Of a stretch of 64,000 nt of DNA, positions 16,982 to 26,370 are shown one piece after another. The stretch is taken from positions 167,948-231,947 of the forward strand of contig NZ_JAYKPK010000007.1 of the NCBI RefSeq assembly GCF_035117555.1, given 5' to 3'. The notes beneath the pieces were generated by a model. That model was not told where the DNA came from, ran no database searches, and worked only from the letters and a program-made list of their open reading frames with translations. A program made the translations under genes and the position numbers. Origin of the DNA: Yoonia sp035117555 (GTDB lineage: Bacteria > Pseudomonadota > Alphaproteobacteria > Rhodobacterales > Rhodobacteraceae). How positions within the stretch are numbered: the first letter of the stretch is position 1; every line of letters starts with the position of its first letter.

Positions 16982-17938
16982 TCATGCCGTTTTGCGCGAT
17001 GCCAGATACGCCTCTACCGCAGAGCGTAGGGCGACATCCGCCAGTGTGGCACTGAATTCCAGCGCGATCAGATTGCCCTTTTTCTTCAGCCGCACGTTGC
17101 CGCGCGGATGCGAAAAGAAGGTTGGCTGCGCTTTGCGTGGTAATGCCGCCCTGCCGGCGGCCTTCAGCCGGGTCAGCACCTCTGCGGCAGGCAAACCCTG
17201 ACCGGCAATCGCCTTTGCCTCGGACAGCACGTTGCCGCGGGTTTTCAGATTGCTCAGCAGCGGGCGTAGCTGACGCACATGCCCTTCCTTGATCTCGCGG
17301 ATCGAGGCGAAGGCGGCGACAACCTCTGTTTCCAGCCGTGCGAGTTGCAGGAACCGCGACAGAAACCCCGGTGACACCTGCAATCGTTCCGCCATCAGGC
17401 GCTGGCGTCCGTCATAATAGACATCCACCGCGCGGGCATAATCGCGGGCGCGTTCGAAATCGGAAATATCTTCGCGGTCGCGGTTTTCGATATCGGCAAG
17501 ACGGAATGCCGCTTCATCGGTGAGGTCGCGTTCCTCGATCAGAAAATCGAGCTGCGGGTGATCATGCGCGCGCAGCCAGCTGACGGCGAAATGACGCCGC
17601 GCGCCGCAGATCACCTCGAACTCCGGTGCATCAGTGCCTTGGCCCGCGGGCCGCAGACGCCGGACCACGGCGGGAAATTCCTGCTGGCCCTGCGCCTTGA
17701 TCCCGTCGATCAGATCGGCGCAATTTTCGGCATTCAGCAGATCATAGACGCGGTTATGCCCGCCCCACATCACGCAGGTCGCGGGATCAACCAGCCGTGT
17801 CCCACCTGTCTGTCGCGGAGCGGGCGTCGCCGTAGCGGTGTTGAGAAAATGTTGTGGCTTTGTCCCAGTGACCGGCTTTTCCAACACATCCAGATGTTTC
17901 AGAAGATCGGCAAAGATCGTGTTATGGGTCTTATTCAT
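16982..17938 (-). CDS. ParB/RepB/Spo0J family partition protein (orphan)
   Basis: A 318-residue ParB-like protein. It contains the CTP-binding GARRHFAVSWLRAH motif (box II), an ENRDREDISDFERARDYARAVD segment typical of plasmid RepB/ParB proteins, and a helix-turn-helix QRLMAERLQVSPGFLSRFLQLARLE. ATG 17938 (MNKTHNTIFADLL) is preceded by AAAGGAAA. No ParA ATPase gene flanks it, unlike chromosomal parAB or plasmid repABC loci. It could be a relic of an integrated plasmid or a ParB-type transcription regulator. Motifs look intact. Confidence 0.85.
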   Translation of the reverse strand: MNKTHNTIFADLLKHLDVLEKPVTGTKPQHFLNTATATPAPRQTGGTRLVDPATCVMWGGHNRVYDLLNAENCADLIDGIKAQGQQEFPAVVRRLRPAGQGTDAPEFEVICGARRHFAVSWLRAHDHPQLDFLIEERDLTDEAAFRLADIENRDREDISDFERARDYARAVDVYYDGRQRLMAERLQVSPGFLSRFLQLARLETEVVAAFASIREIKEGHVRQLRPLLSNLKTRGNVLSEAKAIAGQGLPAAEVLTRLKAAGRAALPRKAQPTFFSHPRGNVRLKKKGNLIALEFSATLADVALRSAVEAYLASRKTA

Positions 17939-18245
17939 CGGATATTTCCTTTTGTCACAAGATGGCGGGGCCATGTCTTGCGGGTTTCAGTTTCAACCTG
18001 ACAGCCCAGTGCATCTGCGCTGTTCTTGGTCGTTCATCTTAGCCGCTGACGTTTTAAAATAATGATAAGCCGCCGTTCTGTGGTGTTGCGCAGGAACATT
18101 CGTTTCAGGCGAGAAGCACTTGATCTGCTCGCCTGATCATGCACTCTTGCCGTCAAGTTATGGGTCCATTGGCAACAGTCAGTCGGTCGCGCGGGTGTGA
18201 AATCACATCGTCGCGGATGGCCCGAACAACATAGGGGAGAGTTTC
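17939..18245. promoter_or_regulatory. Divergent region between parB and ggt with inverted repeat
   Basis: A gene-free 307-bp region with promoters for parB (leftward) and ggt (rightward). It contains a perfect 9-bp inverted repeat, TCAGGCGAG (18105-18113) and CTCGCCTGA (18128-18136), separated by 14 bp. That could be an operator or a small hairpin. AGGGGAGAG at 18232-18241 is the ggt ribosome-binding region. Confidence 0.45.
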
Positions 18246-20036
18246 ATGTATCGATCAACATCCACGGCCATTCTGGCATGGCTTCTGGCGTCACAAGCGA
18301 TGGCGCAGCAGGCGTCTGACGTGATCGTGCCGGAACCGGCAACCGAGGTCGCGCAGGAATTCCCCGGCATATCAGATGCCGCCGCCGCAGCGCTGGCGGC
18401 GAAAGGTGACGGCCTGCCGGTCGAAGCGACCGATTGGATGATCACCGCCGCGAACCCCTTGGCCGTCGATGCCGGTGCGCGGGTGCTGCGCGAAGGTGGC
18501 AATGCCGCCGATGCGATGGTCGCCGTGCAGGCGGTGCTGGGGTTGGTGGAGCCGCAATCCTCCGGCCTGGGCGGCGGTGCGTTCCTTGTCTGGTATGACG
18601 CTGAAAGCGGTGAGATCACGACACTGGATGCGCGCGAAACCGCCCCATTGGCCGCCGATCCGCGCTATTTTCAGGATGCGGACGGCGCGCCGCTGGATTT
18701 CATGACGGCTGTCGTCAGCGGTCGCTCGGTCGGGACGCCGGGTACACCAAAACTGATGGAAGAGGCGCATCGCCGCTGGGGCCGGTCGAACTGGCAGGGC
18801 CTGTTTGACGATGCGATCAGCCATGCCGAGGATGGTTTCGCCGTCTCGACCCGGATGGCGGATTCGGTGGCGGCGGCGGCAGACAGCCTGACGACCTTTC
18901 CCGCGACGGCGGATTATTTCCTGCCGGATGGCGCACCGGTTGCCGCCGGTGCCACGCTGACCAACCCCGCCTATGCCGAGACTTTGCGCCAAATCGCGAC
19001 GCAAGGCACGCAGGCGTTTTATACCGGCGAGATTGCGGCCGATATCGTGGCGGCGACCCGCACCGCCGATAATCCCGGCCTGTTGTCGATGACTGACCTT
19101 GCCCGCTATCAGGTGATCGAACGACCTGCGGTCTGTTATGATTATCGCGGCGCAGAGGTATGCGGCATGGGGCCGCCGTCATCCGGTGCGGTGGCGGTCG
19201 CACAGATCCTGGGCATGCTGGAAAATTTCGACATCGGCGCGATGGGTCCGCAGGACGTTGAAGCGCGGCGTCTGATGGGGGATGCGACCCGGCTCGCCTT
19301 TGCCGACAGAGGCCGGTATCTGGCTGACAGCGATTTCGTGCCGGTGCCGTTGCAGGGGCTGATCGACCGCGATTATCTGGCCAGCCGTGCCGATCTGCTG
19401 CGCGGCGATGACGCCTTGCCCGAAGTGTCGGCAGGCACCCCGGAATGGGATCACGCCATGATCTGGGGCGATGATCTGCGCGAGGAACGTCCGGCGACAT
19501 CGCATATTTCCATTGTCGATGCCGACGGCAATGTCCTGTCGATGACCACAACGATTGAAGGTGGTTTCGGGTCGCGGATCTTTGTGCGGGGCTTCCTGCT
19601 CAATAATGAGCTGACAGATTTCTCTTTCGCTACCCATGCCGATGGCTGGCCTATCGCCAACCGGGTGGAGCCGGGCAAGCGCCCGCGCTCTTCCATGTCA
19701 CCGACCATCGTGCTGCGCGACGGATCGCCTGTACTGGCCATCGGCAGCCCCGGTGGGGCGACGATCATCGGCTTCACCGCGCAGGCGATCATCGCCTATC
19801 TTGATTGGGGGATGAATGTGCAGGAGGCGGTGTCGATGCCGCATCTGATCAACAGCTTCGGCACCTATCAGATCGAGGCCGGCACTTGGGCCGAGGATTT
19901 GACGGCCCCTTTGACCGATCTGGGGTTCGAGACGAATGTGACGGCGATGACATCCGGCCTGCAGGCAATCTCGATTGGCGACGGGCTGCGCGGTGGTGCC
20001 GATCCCCGGCGCGAAGGGATCGCGCTGGGGGATTGA
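18246..20036 (+). CDS. ggt: Gamma-glutamyltransferase
   Basis: A 596-residue periplasmic N-terminal-nucleophile hydrolase that cleaves glutathione and other gamma-glutamyl compounds. The signal peptide ends at LASQAMA. Family motifs include LGLVEPQSSGLGGGAFLVWY near the N-terminus. The autoprocessing and catalytic threonine is T418 in PATSHISIVDADGN, followed by GGFGSRIFVRGFLLNNELTDF. The C-terminus has GSPGGATIIG, the oxyanion region. Size and all key residues are normal, so it should be active. It stands alone downstream of the divergent parB. It probably helps the cell salvage amino acids from extracellular glutathione. Confidence 0.93.
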   Translation: MYRSTSTAILAWLLASQAMAQQASDVIVPEPATEVAQEFPGISDAAAAALAAKGDGLPVEATDWMITAANPLAVDAGARVLREGGNAADAMVAVQAVLGLVEPQSSGLGGGAFLVWYDAESGEITTLDARETAPLAADPRYFQDADGAPLDFMTAVVSGRSVGTPGTPKLMEEAHRRWGRSNWQGLFDDAISHAEDGFAVSTRMADSVAAAADSLTTFPATADYFLPDGAPVAAGATLTNPAYAETLRQIATQGTQAFYTGEIAADIVAATRTADNPGLLSMTDLARYQVIERPAVCYDYRGAEVCGMGPPSSGAVAVAQILGMLENFDIGAMGPQDVEARRLMGDATRLAFADRGRYLADSDFVPVPLQGLIDRDYLASRADLLRGDDALPEVSAGTPEWDHAMIWGDDLREERPATSHISIVDADGNVLSMTTTIEGGFGSRIFVRGFLLNNELTDFSFATHADGWPIANRVEPGKRPRSSMSPTIVLRDGSPVLAIGSPGGATIIGFTAQAIIAYLDWGMNVQEAVSMPHLINSFGTYQIEAGTWAEDLTAPLTDLGFETNVTAMTSGLQAISIGDGLRGGADPRREGIALGD

Positions 20037-20110
20037 AGGGCCATATAACGCTCGATCCCAGTTTTGCGTAAATCGCGCGCGCTGGGGCTGGTCTACCTGC
20101 GCCCGCGCGG

Positions 20111-21229
20111 TCAGGACGGCCCTGTCGCGGCGGGTGGCGGAAGGGCCGGAAGCCGCAAGTCAAAGCTGGCACCGCCACCGGGGCGGGGCGCGTGGGTGAT
20201 GGTGCCGCCATGCGCTTCGGCCAGGCTGCGCAGCACGGCAAGGCCAAGCCCGCTGCCGCCGGTCTTGCTGCCGCGCGATGCATCAGCGCGCCAGAACCGG
20301 TCAAAAGCGCGCGCGGCCTGATCTGGTGATAAGCCCGGACCACGGTCAAGCACGCGCAGCACAGCCATATTGCCATCGGCAAAGGTTTCGACCCGCAGCC
20401 CCTGTCCGTCCGCATAGCGCCGGGCATTGTCGAGCAGGATCGCCAGCATCTGCCGGAGCCGGGCGGGATCGGCGACAGCAGGCGCAGGCCGCAGATCGGT
20501 TTCGATATCATCCGGTTCGCTGGCCAGCATATTTGCGACCAGATCAGCCAGATCAAGCGGTTCCGGATAAAGCTGGAACCGCCCGGCATCGGCCAGGGTC
20601 AGCAGGTTGAGATCCTCGATGATCCGGTGCAGCTGGCCAGTCTGCACCAAAAGCGCGCGCAGACCGGCCTCATCCAGCGGGAAAATCCCGTCGATCATGC
20701 CGTTCAGCCGCCCGATCAGCACCGTCAACGGTGTGCGCAGTTCATGCGCAATAGCGGCATTTGTTTCGCGCAATTCCCGTTCGGCGCGCGCGACACCTTC
20801 GGCCATGGCGTTGAAATTATTCTGAAAGCGGTCGATTTCCCTGATCCGGCTGGGGCGACTATCTGCCCTTGCACTGGTTTCGCCGCGCGCCAGATCCTCC
20901 AGCGCGCTGGCCACGGCATCCAGCGGGCGCATCAGGCGGCGGCTGTGAACCATGCCGACCAGACCGCCAACCAGCGTGCCCAGAAAGATTGCCACCGGCA
21001 TAACGGCGCGGACCGGAAAGCTGGTGTAAAAGGCGTTCAGCGCATTTGACAGCTCAGTGCCATAGGGGCCTTCGCTGTTCAGTTCTGCCAGCAAGGCGGG
21101 GGACAGGCCTGCCTCGAAACTGCGGAAATTCCACCAATCCGCCAGCATGACCACCGCAAAGATCACCCCGACAGCGACCAAGGCGGAGAGGCCCGCCGCG
21201 CGGAACAGATAGCTGGACAGATGGTTCAT
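20111..21229 (-). CDS. HAMP-domain sensor histidine kinase
   Basis: A 372-residue membrane kinase: transmembrane segment near residues 10-30, a short periplasmic loop of about 45 residues, a second segment near 80-95, HAMP, the H-box AHELRTPLTVLIGRL, and catalytic N, G1 and G2 boxes (LLDNARRYADG, DRGPGLS, GGSGLGLAVLRSLAEAHGG). Its ATG overlaps the response-regulator stop as ATGA. The pair is the distal part of the exporter operon, so it probably senses an exporter substrate or envelope stress and adjusts the operon. Confidence 0.9.
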   Translation of the reverse strand: MNHLSSYLFRAAGLSALVAVGVIFAVVMLADWWNFRSFEAGLSPALLAELNSEGPYGTELSNALNAFYTSFPVRAVMPVAIFLGTLVGGLVGMVHSRRLMRPLDAVASALEDLARGETSARADSRPSRIREIDRFQNNFNAMAEGVARAERELRETNAAIAHELRTPLTVLIGRLNGMIDGIFPLDEAGLRALLVQTGQLHRIIEDLNLLTLADAGRFQLYPEPLDLADLVANMLASEPDDIETDLRPAPAVADPARLRQMLAILLDNARRYADGQGLRVETFADGNMAVLRVLDRGPGLSPDQAARAFDRFWRADASRGSKTGGSGLGLAVLRSLAEAHGGTITHAPRPGGGASFDLRLPALPPPAATGPS

Positions 21230-21927
21230 GCGGCACCCTCTGCCGGGTCGAGCCGGTAGCCGAAACCGCGCAGATTGACGATGCGCACCTGCGCGCCGAT
21301 CTCGGCCAGTTTGCTGCGCAGATGCGAGATATGGCTGTCCACGGTGCGTTCCAGCGCATCGCTGTCTTCCAGCCCCGCATCCAGCAATTCACTGCGGCTG
21401 AAGGCGCGTCCGGGCTGTTGCAGCAGCACCGACAGCAGGCGATATTCGCTGTCAGTCAGCCCGGCATCACGGCCATCGGCAGAGACCCTGCGCGCGACAG
21501 GATCAAGCAGCAGATTGCCTGCCCGCAATCCAGCACCGATCTGCGGGCGGACGCGGCGCAGCACGGCGGTCACACGCGCGACCACCTCTTTGGGGTTGAA
21601 CGGCTTGGTCACATAATCATCGGCCCCGATCCGCAAGGCAGATAGTTTATCGACATCTTCCGACAAGGCGCTGACCACGATGACCGGCAAGGTATCATCG
21701 CGGCTGCGCAGGGCCGACAGCACCTGAAACCCGTCGCGGCGCGGGATATTGAGGTCAAGCAGCATCAGATCAGGCCGCAACGTCGCGGTCAGCCGCAAGG
21801 CCTGATCCCCGTCGCGCGCGGTCAGGGTGCGATAGCCCGCAGCCTCAAGGTAGCGCGACAGGATCAGGGCGATTTCGGCCTCATCCTCGATGATCAGGAT
21901 CAGCGCATTGGGGTCATGTCGGTCCAT
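21226..21927 (-). CDS. OmpR/PhoB family response regulator
   Basis: A 233-residue two-domain regulator. The receiver domain has the acidic pair IIEDE, the phospho-acceptor aspartate in LMLLDLNIPRRDGF and the lysine in VTKPFNPKE. The C-terminal winged helix includes LTDSEYRLLSVLLQQPGRAFSRSEL and SHISHLRSKL. It is encoded just after the TolC-like gene and coupled to the kinase by a four-base overlap. Its target is probably the exporter operon itself. Confidence 0.92.
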   Translation of the reverse strand: MDRHDPNALILIIEDEAEIALILSRYLEAAGYRTLTARDGDQALRLTATLRPDLMLLDLNIPRRDGFQVLSALRSRDDTLPVIVVSALSEDVDKLSALRIGADDYVTKPFNPKEVVARVTAVLRRVRPQIGAGLRAGNLLLDPVARRVSADGRDAGLTDSEYRLLSVLLQQPGRAFSRSELLDAGLEDSDALERTVDSHISHLRSKLAEIGAQVRIVNLRGFGYRLDPAEGAA

Positions 21928-21944
21928 CGCCTGCCTTACCTGTG

Positions 21945-23294
21945 TTACGCCGGAGCAGGCGCGGTTGTTGCATCACAGCCCGGCAACACAGGCGGCAGCG
22001 CATCATGGAGTGCTGCGGCAGCCAGAAATGCCTCGGCCCTTGTGCGGTCGATATCGGCTTGCGCCGCATTCAGGCCGCGTGTCGCCTCAGCCAGGTCCAG
22101 CGCATCGGCCTGTCCTGCGTCAAGCCGGGCGCGGACCCTGTCGAGGTCGTCGCGCGCATTGCGCCATGCCGCAATGGCGGCGTCAAGCCCGGCTTCGGCG
22201 CTTTGGCGGGCGGTGGTGGCCTCCAGCGCGGTAATCTCGGCCTGATTGCGGGCGCGCAGCCAGTCGATTTCGGCCTGCGCGACCGACAGCCGGGCGCGGT
22301 CGATGGTGCGGCGCGACTGGCCGCTATCGAGCAGATTACCCTCAAGCCGCACCACATTGGTCACCGCCGCCGCATTGCCGGTGATCAGACCGGCGAGTGT
22401 CGTGGCCGTTGCGGACAAGGATGAGGTCAGCACCAGACGCGGACGGGTCTCAGCCAGCGTTTGCGCGCGGGTTGCATCGCTGGCCTGAAACCGCAGCCAA
22501 GCGGTACAGACCGCAGGTGTCGCCTGTGTCGCAGCCAGATCGGTGCGCGCGGACAGCGCGGGGCGTGTCGCGGATTTGAGAGAGATCGCAGCGGGGATCG
22601 TTTGCACGCCCAGCGCGCGCAGCCGTGCCTCGGCCAAGGCCACCCGCCCTGCGGCCCCGGCAGAGGCCGCCTGCGCCCGGATCAGCGCCTGATTGCGCGC
22701 GGCCAGATCGGCGCCGGTGATTTCGCCCGCATCGCGGCGCAGGCGCAGCAGGACGATGGCATTCTGGTCGGCGCTGATCGTTTCCGCCGCGCGGGCCACA
22801 TCACCGCGCGCTTCGGCCAAGGCAACCCAGCCTTGGGTCACGGCGCGTGCCAAGGTCCGCCGCGCGATGAGCAGGTCCAGACCGCTGGCGGTATGATCCA
22901 AGGACGCAGCCTGCAAAGCGGCATCAATGCGGCCGGTCAGATCGGGTTCATAGCGCAGCGCGCCCGTGACCGACAATGCTTTGTTATCCGCGCCAAAACC
23001 CGCTGTCGCACCCAGCCCCGCGCTGCTGCGGACCTGATCCAGCGCAAGATCTGCCGCACGGAACCGCGCGCGGGCGGATGCCGCGTCCAGCCCTGTGGCA
23101 TCCGCCTCGGCCAGCATCCGGCGCAATCCGGCATCGCCGAAATCAAGGGTCCAGACCGGGGCCACGGTCGTTTGCAGCGACGATTGAAAATCAGCCGCGC
23201 GTTGGGCGGTGACAGGGCGGCCATCGAGTTCAGGTGCTGCAGCACAGGCAGATAACAGCAAGGCGGTCAGTGCCAATGTGGTAAAGCGGTTCAT
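21945..23294 (-). CDS. TolC-family outer-membrane efflux lipoprotein
   Basis: A 449-residue outer-membrane factor. The N-terminus MNRFTTLALTALLLSACAAAP carries a lipobox with cysteine near residue 17, as in NodT/OprM-type factors. The body is rich in heptad-like alanine helices (ARARFRAADLALDQVR; ALEATTARQSAEAGLDAAIAAW), repeated in two halves as in TolC. Its ATG overlaps the stop of the HlyD-like gene. It should form the outer-membrane exit duct for the DevBCA-type transporter. Two missing signature points cannot be checked without alignment. Confidence 0.85.
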   Translation of the reverse strand: MNRFTTLALTALLLSACAAAPELDGRPVTAQRAADFQSSLQTTVAPVWTLDFGDAGLRRMLAEADATGLDAASARARFRAADLALDQVRSSAGLGATAGFGADNKALSVTGALRYEPDLTGRIDAALQAASLDHTASGLDLLIARRTLARAVTQGWVALAEARGDVARAAETISADQNAIVLLRLRRDAGEITGADLAARNQALIRAQAASAGAAGRVALAEARLRALGVQTIPAAISLKSATRPALSARTDLAATQATPAVCTAWLRFQASDATRAQTLAETRPRLVLTSSLSATATTLAGLITGNAAAVTNVVRLEGNLLDSGQSRRTIDRARLSVAQAEIDWLRARNQAEITALEATTARQSAEAGLDAAIAAWRNARDDLDRVRARLDAGQADALDLAEATRGLNAAQADIDRTRAEAFLAAAALHDALPPVLPGCDATTAPAPA

Positions 23295-24217
23295 TCTGCG
23301 ATCCTCGCGATCATGCGTTGGCCCAGCACCAGTTTGGCAATCTGGTCGGCAGGGCCATCGAGCCGGATTGAGATTTCGACCGTCCGCGCCTCGTCCCCGC
23401 GCCCGGCTTGTCCGGCCTGTGCAGAGGCCAGACTGCCAAACACCGGCGCGACCCGGCTGACGCTGCCAGTCAACCGGCTGCCGTCATCACGTTCACGCAG
23501 GATTTCAGCGCTTTGTCCGGGATGCACCAGCCCGACAAATTGTTCGTCTAATTGCGCCTTCAGCACCAAGGGGCCATCGGGTGCGAGCAGGAACATTTCT
23601 GTCACCGTGCTGGTCGAGGTCCCGTCGCCCGGGCGCGCGGTGCGGCGCACGATCACGCCATCGACCGGCGCGCGCACGATATGGGCATCGGCGGCGGCTT
23701 CCTGCACTTTCAGCCGTTCCTGCGCCAGCACGACATTCTGCCCCGCAATCGCCAGTTCAATCGCGGCGACCCGCGCATTGCGTGTGGCCTCGGTGATCTG
23801 GCGCTGCGGCAGGGCGTCGGCGGCGGCAAGGGGGGCGAGCCTGTCAGCCTCGGCCTGTGCGGCCTCTGCCCTGATACGGGACAATTGTTCCTGTGTGCGG
23901 CTTTGCTCCAACTCAGCCTGCGCGATGGTCAGCTGCACCTGTGCAGAGGTATCATTCAGCCGGGCGAGTTCCTGCCCTTTGGTGACTTTGTCACCTTCTT
24001 CGACCATCACCGCCTCGATCAAGCCTTCACGCTGCGCGGCCAGCCGCATCAGCCCGCCAGAGGGTTCAACCACCCCGCGCGCCACGGCGATGAAACTGCC
24101 GCTGGGCTGTTCAAGCGGCGCAACAAAGTCATCCTGCGCACGCAGCATCGATGCCGAGAGCACAGCGCTAATCACAAAGACGGCAAAAAGGCATAGAGCT
24201 AAAAAGCGTTTCATCAC
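23291..24217 (-). CDS. HlyD/DevB-type periplasmic adaptor protein
   Basis: A 308-residue membrane-fusion protein. There is one N-terminal membrane anchor, then a barrel and lipoyl-like region (GLIEAVMVEEGDKVTKGQEL), a helical hairpin rich in Glu and Ala, and the second lipoyl half IVRAPVDGVIVRRTARPGDG. The start is GTG 4 bases inside the ATPase stop (GTGA), with an ATG one codon later at 24214. It bridges the inner-membrane ABC exporter and the TolC-like protein. Confidence 0.88.
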   Translation of the reverse strand: MMKRFLALCLFAVFVISAVLSASMLRAQDDFVAPLEQPSGSFIAVARGVVEPSGGLMRLAAQREGLIEAVMVEEGDKVTKGQELARLNDTSAQVQLTIAQAELEQSRTQEQLSRIRAEAAQAEADRLAPLAAADALPQRQITEATRNARVAAIELAIAGQNVVLAQERLKVQEAAADAHIVRAPVDGVIVRRTARPGDGTSTSTVTEMFLLAPDGPLVLKAQLDEQFVGLVHPGQSAEILRERDDGSRLTGSVSRVAPVFGSLASAQAGQAGRGDEARTVEISIRLDGPADQIAKLVLGQRMIARIAE

Positions 24218-24921
24218 ATTCCCTCGGTCTGGATGCGGTCGATCCGGCCCGCACGCATATGGTAAATCCGGTCGGCAAAAGGGCTGAGCCGGTCGTCATG
24301 GGTCACGCAGATCACGCTGACCCCGTGGTCACTGGCCAGCCTGCGCAGATGGCGGCTGACCATTTCGGCGTTTTCGGTATCGAGCGCGCTGGTCGGCTCG
24401 TCCGCAAAGATCACTTGCGGCGCTTTGGCCAAGGCGCAGGCGATGGCGACGCGCTGCTTTTCACCCCCCGACAAGGCATCCGGGCGCAGGTTGGCGCGCG
24501 GGCCAAGGCCCACATCCTCTAGCGCGGCCATCGCACGCTCCTGCGCCTCGGCTGCCGGAATGCCCATATGGCCCAACACCAGTGCGATCTGTTCATGCGC
24601 ACGCAACGCCGGAAACAGGATCGAGCCCTGAAACACAAAACCCATATGCCGCAGCCGGAATGCGTCACGTGCGCGCGCGCGCAGCGACCACAGGTCTTGG
24701 CCCAGCACATTGACCTGCCCCGCATCGGGGGCTGTCAGCCCGGCAAGGATCGCAAGCAAGGTGGATTTGCCGCAGCCTGACGGCCCTTTGACGAGCGACA
24801 AGGCCCCGCGCGGCAAGGTGATGTCGAGGTTTTCAAGAATCTGCACCGCCTTGCCGCGTTTACCGAAATGTTTGGAAATCGCAGTGCCCGACAGGACATG
24901 CAGATTGGTGTCGTGTTTCAT
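24214..24921 (-). CDS. DevA/LolD-type ABC exporter ATP-binding protein
   Basis: A 235-residue ABC ATPase with GPSGCGKSTLLAILAGL, LSGGEKQRVAIACAL, VIFADEPTSALD and the switch histidine in VTHDDRL. The short form and the FtsX-like partner place it in the MacB/LolD/DevA group rather than the importers. It powers export by the DevC-like permease encoded immediately upstream. Confidence 0.9.
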   Translation of the reverse strand: MKHDTNLHVLSGTAISKHFGKRGKAVQILENLDITLPRGALSLVKGPSGCGKSTLLAILAGLTAPDAGQVNVLGQDLWSLRARARDAFRLRHMGFVFQGSILFPALRAHEQIALVLGHMGIPAAEAQERAMAALEDVGLGPRANLRPDALSGGEKQRVAIACALAKAPQVIFADEPTSALDTENAEMVSRHLRRLASDHGVSVICVTHDDRLSPFADRIYHMRAGRIDRIQTEGM

Positions 24922-24925
24922 GACG

Positions 24926-26053
24926 TTACCTCAACAAAGATGCAGGATCGGCGCGGCGCAGGCGGCGCAAGGCCAGCAGGTTGGAGATCACCACCGTCAG
25001 CGCCAGCCCTGCGGCCACGGCAGCGGCCAAGGGCACAGGCAGTTCCGACGCGACACCGCGCTGATGCAGGGCCCAGAGCACGACGAGCGACGCCAGCGCG
25101 GTCAGCACCAAGGCGGCGAGACAGACGTAAAGCCCCTGTTTCATCACCACCCATTGCACCGCGCGAAAGCTGATCCCGTAGGCGCGCAAAGCCGCATATT
25201 CGCGCATCGCACCTGCCACGGCGGCGCCCAAGGTCTGGCTGACCACCATCAGCGTGATCACCAAAGCAATCGCACTTGAGGCCAGAAACAAGGTCCCCGC
25301 GCCAGAGCCAAGCGCCCATGACCTGACGGTCGCTGCAGACAGATCAGATGGTTGCCAGACCCGGTATTCCGGTTGCGGTATCCCCTGCGCCAGCCGTTCC
25401 GCGACCACCTGGGGATCGGCACCGGCACGCAGCCGGGCCAGATAAAAGGCTGGATTGGTGCCACCACCCGGTGCCAGATCACGTGCGGTCAGTTCCGACA
25501 TGATCAGCTGGATGCCGAACATCGCCCGTACACCGTCGGCCAAGGCGACGACGCGCAAAGACTGCCGGTTCACCCGCAGCCGGTCGCCCAGAGCCACGCC
25601 CAGTTTGCGCGCATCGGTGCGGTCGATGATGATCGTGCCGGGATCGCGCAGCTTCTGGCGCAGATCATCCGGGATCGCGCGGGCCAGCAGCATCGGGTCC
25701 GCGCCGATTGGCAGCGGGGTGACAAGGCCCATCTGCCCGGTCTCTTCATTGTCGCCGATGCTGACATAATTTGGGTTGGTAAAGGGTTCGATCCGGGTGA
25801 TATCTGGATCAAGCCACAGCCGCCCAATAGCCAACTCACTCAACCCGCGGCTTTGATCGAGCGCCACCGCATCCGCCGGGCCGATCCACAGATCAGCTTG
25901 GCTGAGGCGCACCGGGGCCGCTGATAGCGAAAAAGCGCCCATCGCCAGGGCGGCCTGCACGACCATCATCAGGCCCGAGATACCGACGGCAATGATGACC
26001 GGCAGATACCGCCGCCAGCAATACAACACAGATTTGAACGCGAGATTTATCAT
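24926..26053 (-). CDS. DevC-like FtsX-family ABC exporter permease
   Basis: A 375-residue inner-membrane protein starting at ATG 26053 (MINLAFKSVLYCWRRYLPVI). Topology is one N-terminal membrane segment, a large periplasmic domain of about 200 residues, and three C-terminal segments, as in MacB/DevC permeases. It heads the minus-strand operon devC-devA-devB-tolC-RR-HK. The cyanobacterial DevBCA system exports glycolipid, but the substrate here cannot be inferred. Confidence 0.87.
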   Translation of the reverse strand: MINLAFKSVLYCWRRYLPVIIAVGISGLMMVVQAALAMGAFSLSAAPVRLSQADLWIGPADAVALDQSRGLSELAIGRLWLDPDITRIEPFTNPNYVSIGDNEETGQMGLVTPLPIGADPMLLARAIPDDLRQKLRDPGTIIIDRTDARKLGVALGDRLRVNRQSLRVVALADGVRAMFGIQLIMSELTARDLAPGGGTNPAFYLARLRAGADPQVVAERLAQGIPQPEYRVWQPSDLSAATVRSWALGSGAGTLFLASSAIALVITLMVVSQTLGAAVAGAMREYAALRAYGISFRAVQWVVMKQGLYVCLAALVLTALASLVVLWALHQRGVASELPVPLAAAVAAGLALTVVISNLLALRRLRRADPASLLR

Positions 26054-26370
26054 GCCGCTGCTGTCCCACAGGTTTGTGGAGCGGGCATGGAGGCGGCGTT
26101 GAGAGTTGCGTGATCCCGAAGGGGCAGTCAAAAGATTGCCGCCTCATATCGGCAACGCAGCGGACCCAAGACAATGCAGGTCGATATCACGACGCCAAAG
26201 ACGTAGACATATCTGCATCCGGTGCGATATGCTTGTAGTCAGTTATATACTGGCCACGGCCACACGGCGGGATGGACCATCTGTCACGTGTGATATCCTT
26301 GGTTTGTCATGGAATTGTCACAGGCCATCGTTTATTGCACCCAGAACCGGATTTCAGGATAGCTGATAGC
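26054..26370. promoter_or_regulatory. Divergent region between exporter operon and DegT aminotransferase
   Basis: A gene-free 317-bp region serving two divergent transcripts. It contains an imperfect dyad at 26209-26230 (ATATC.GCA...TGC.ATAT arms) and a short repeat TTGCCG/CGGCAA near 26136-26155. Either could be an operator for the exporter's response regulator, but no direct-repeat OmpR-type site was clear. Confidence 0.35.
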
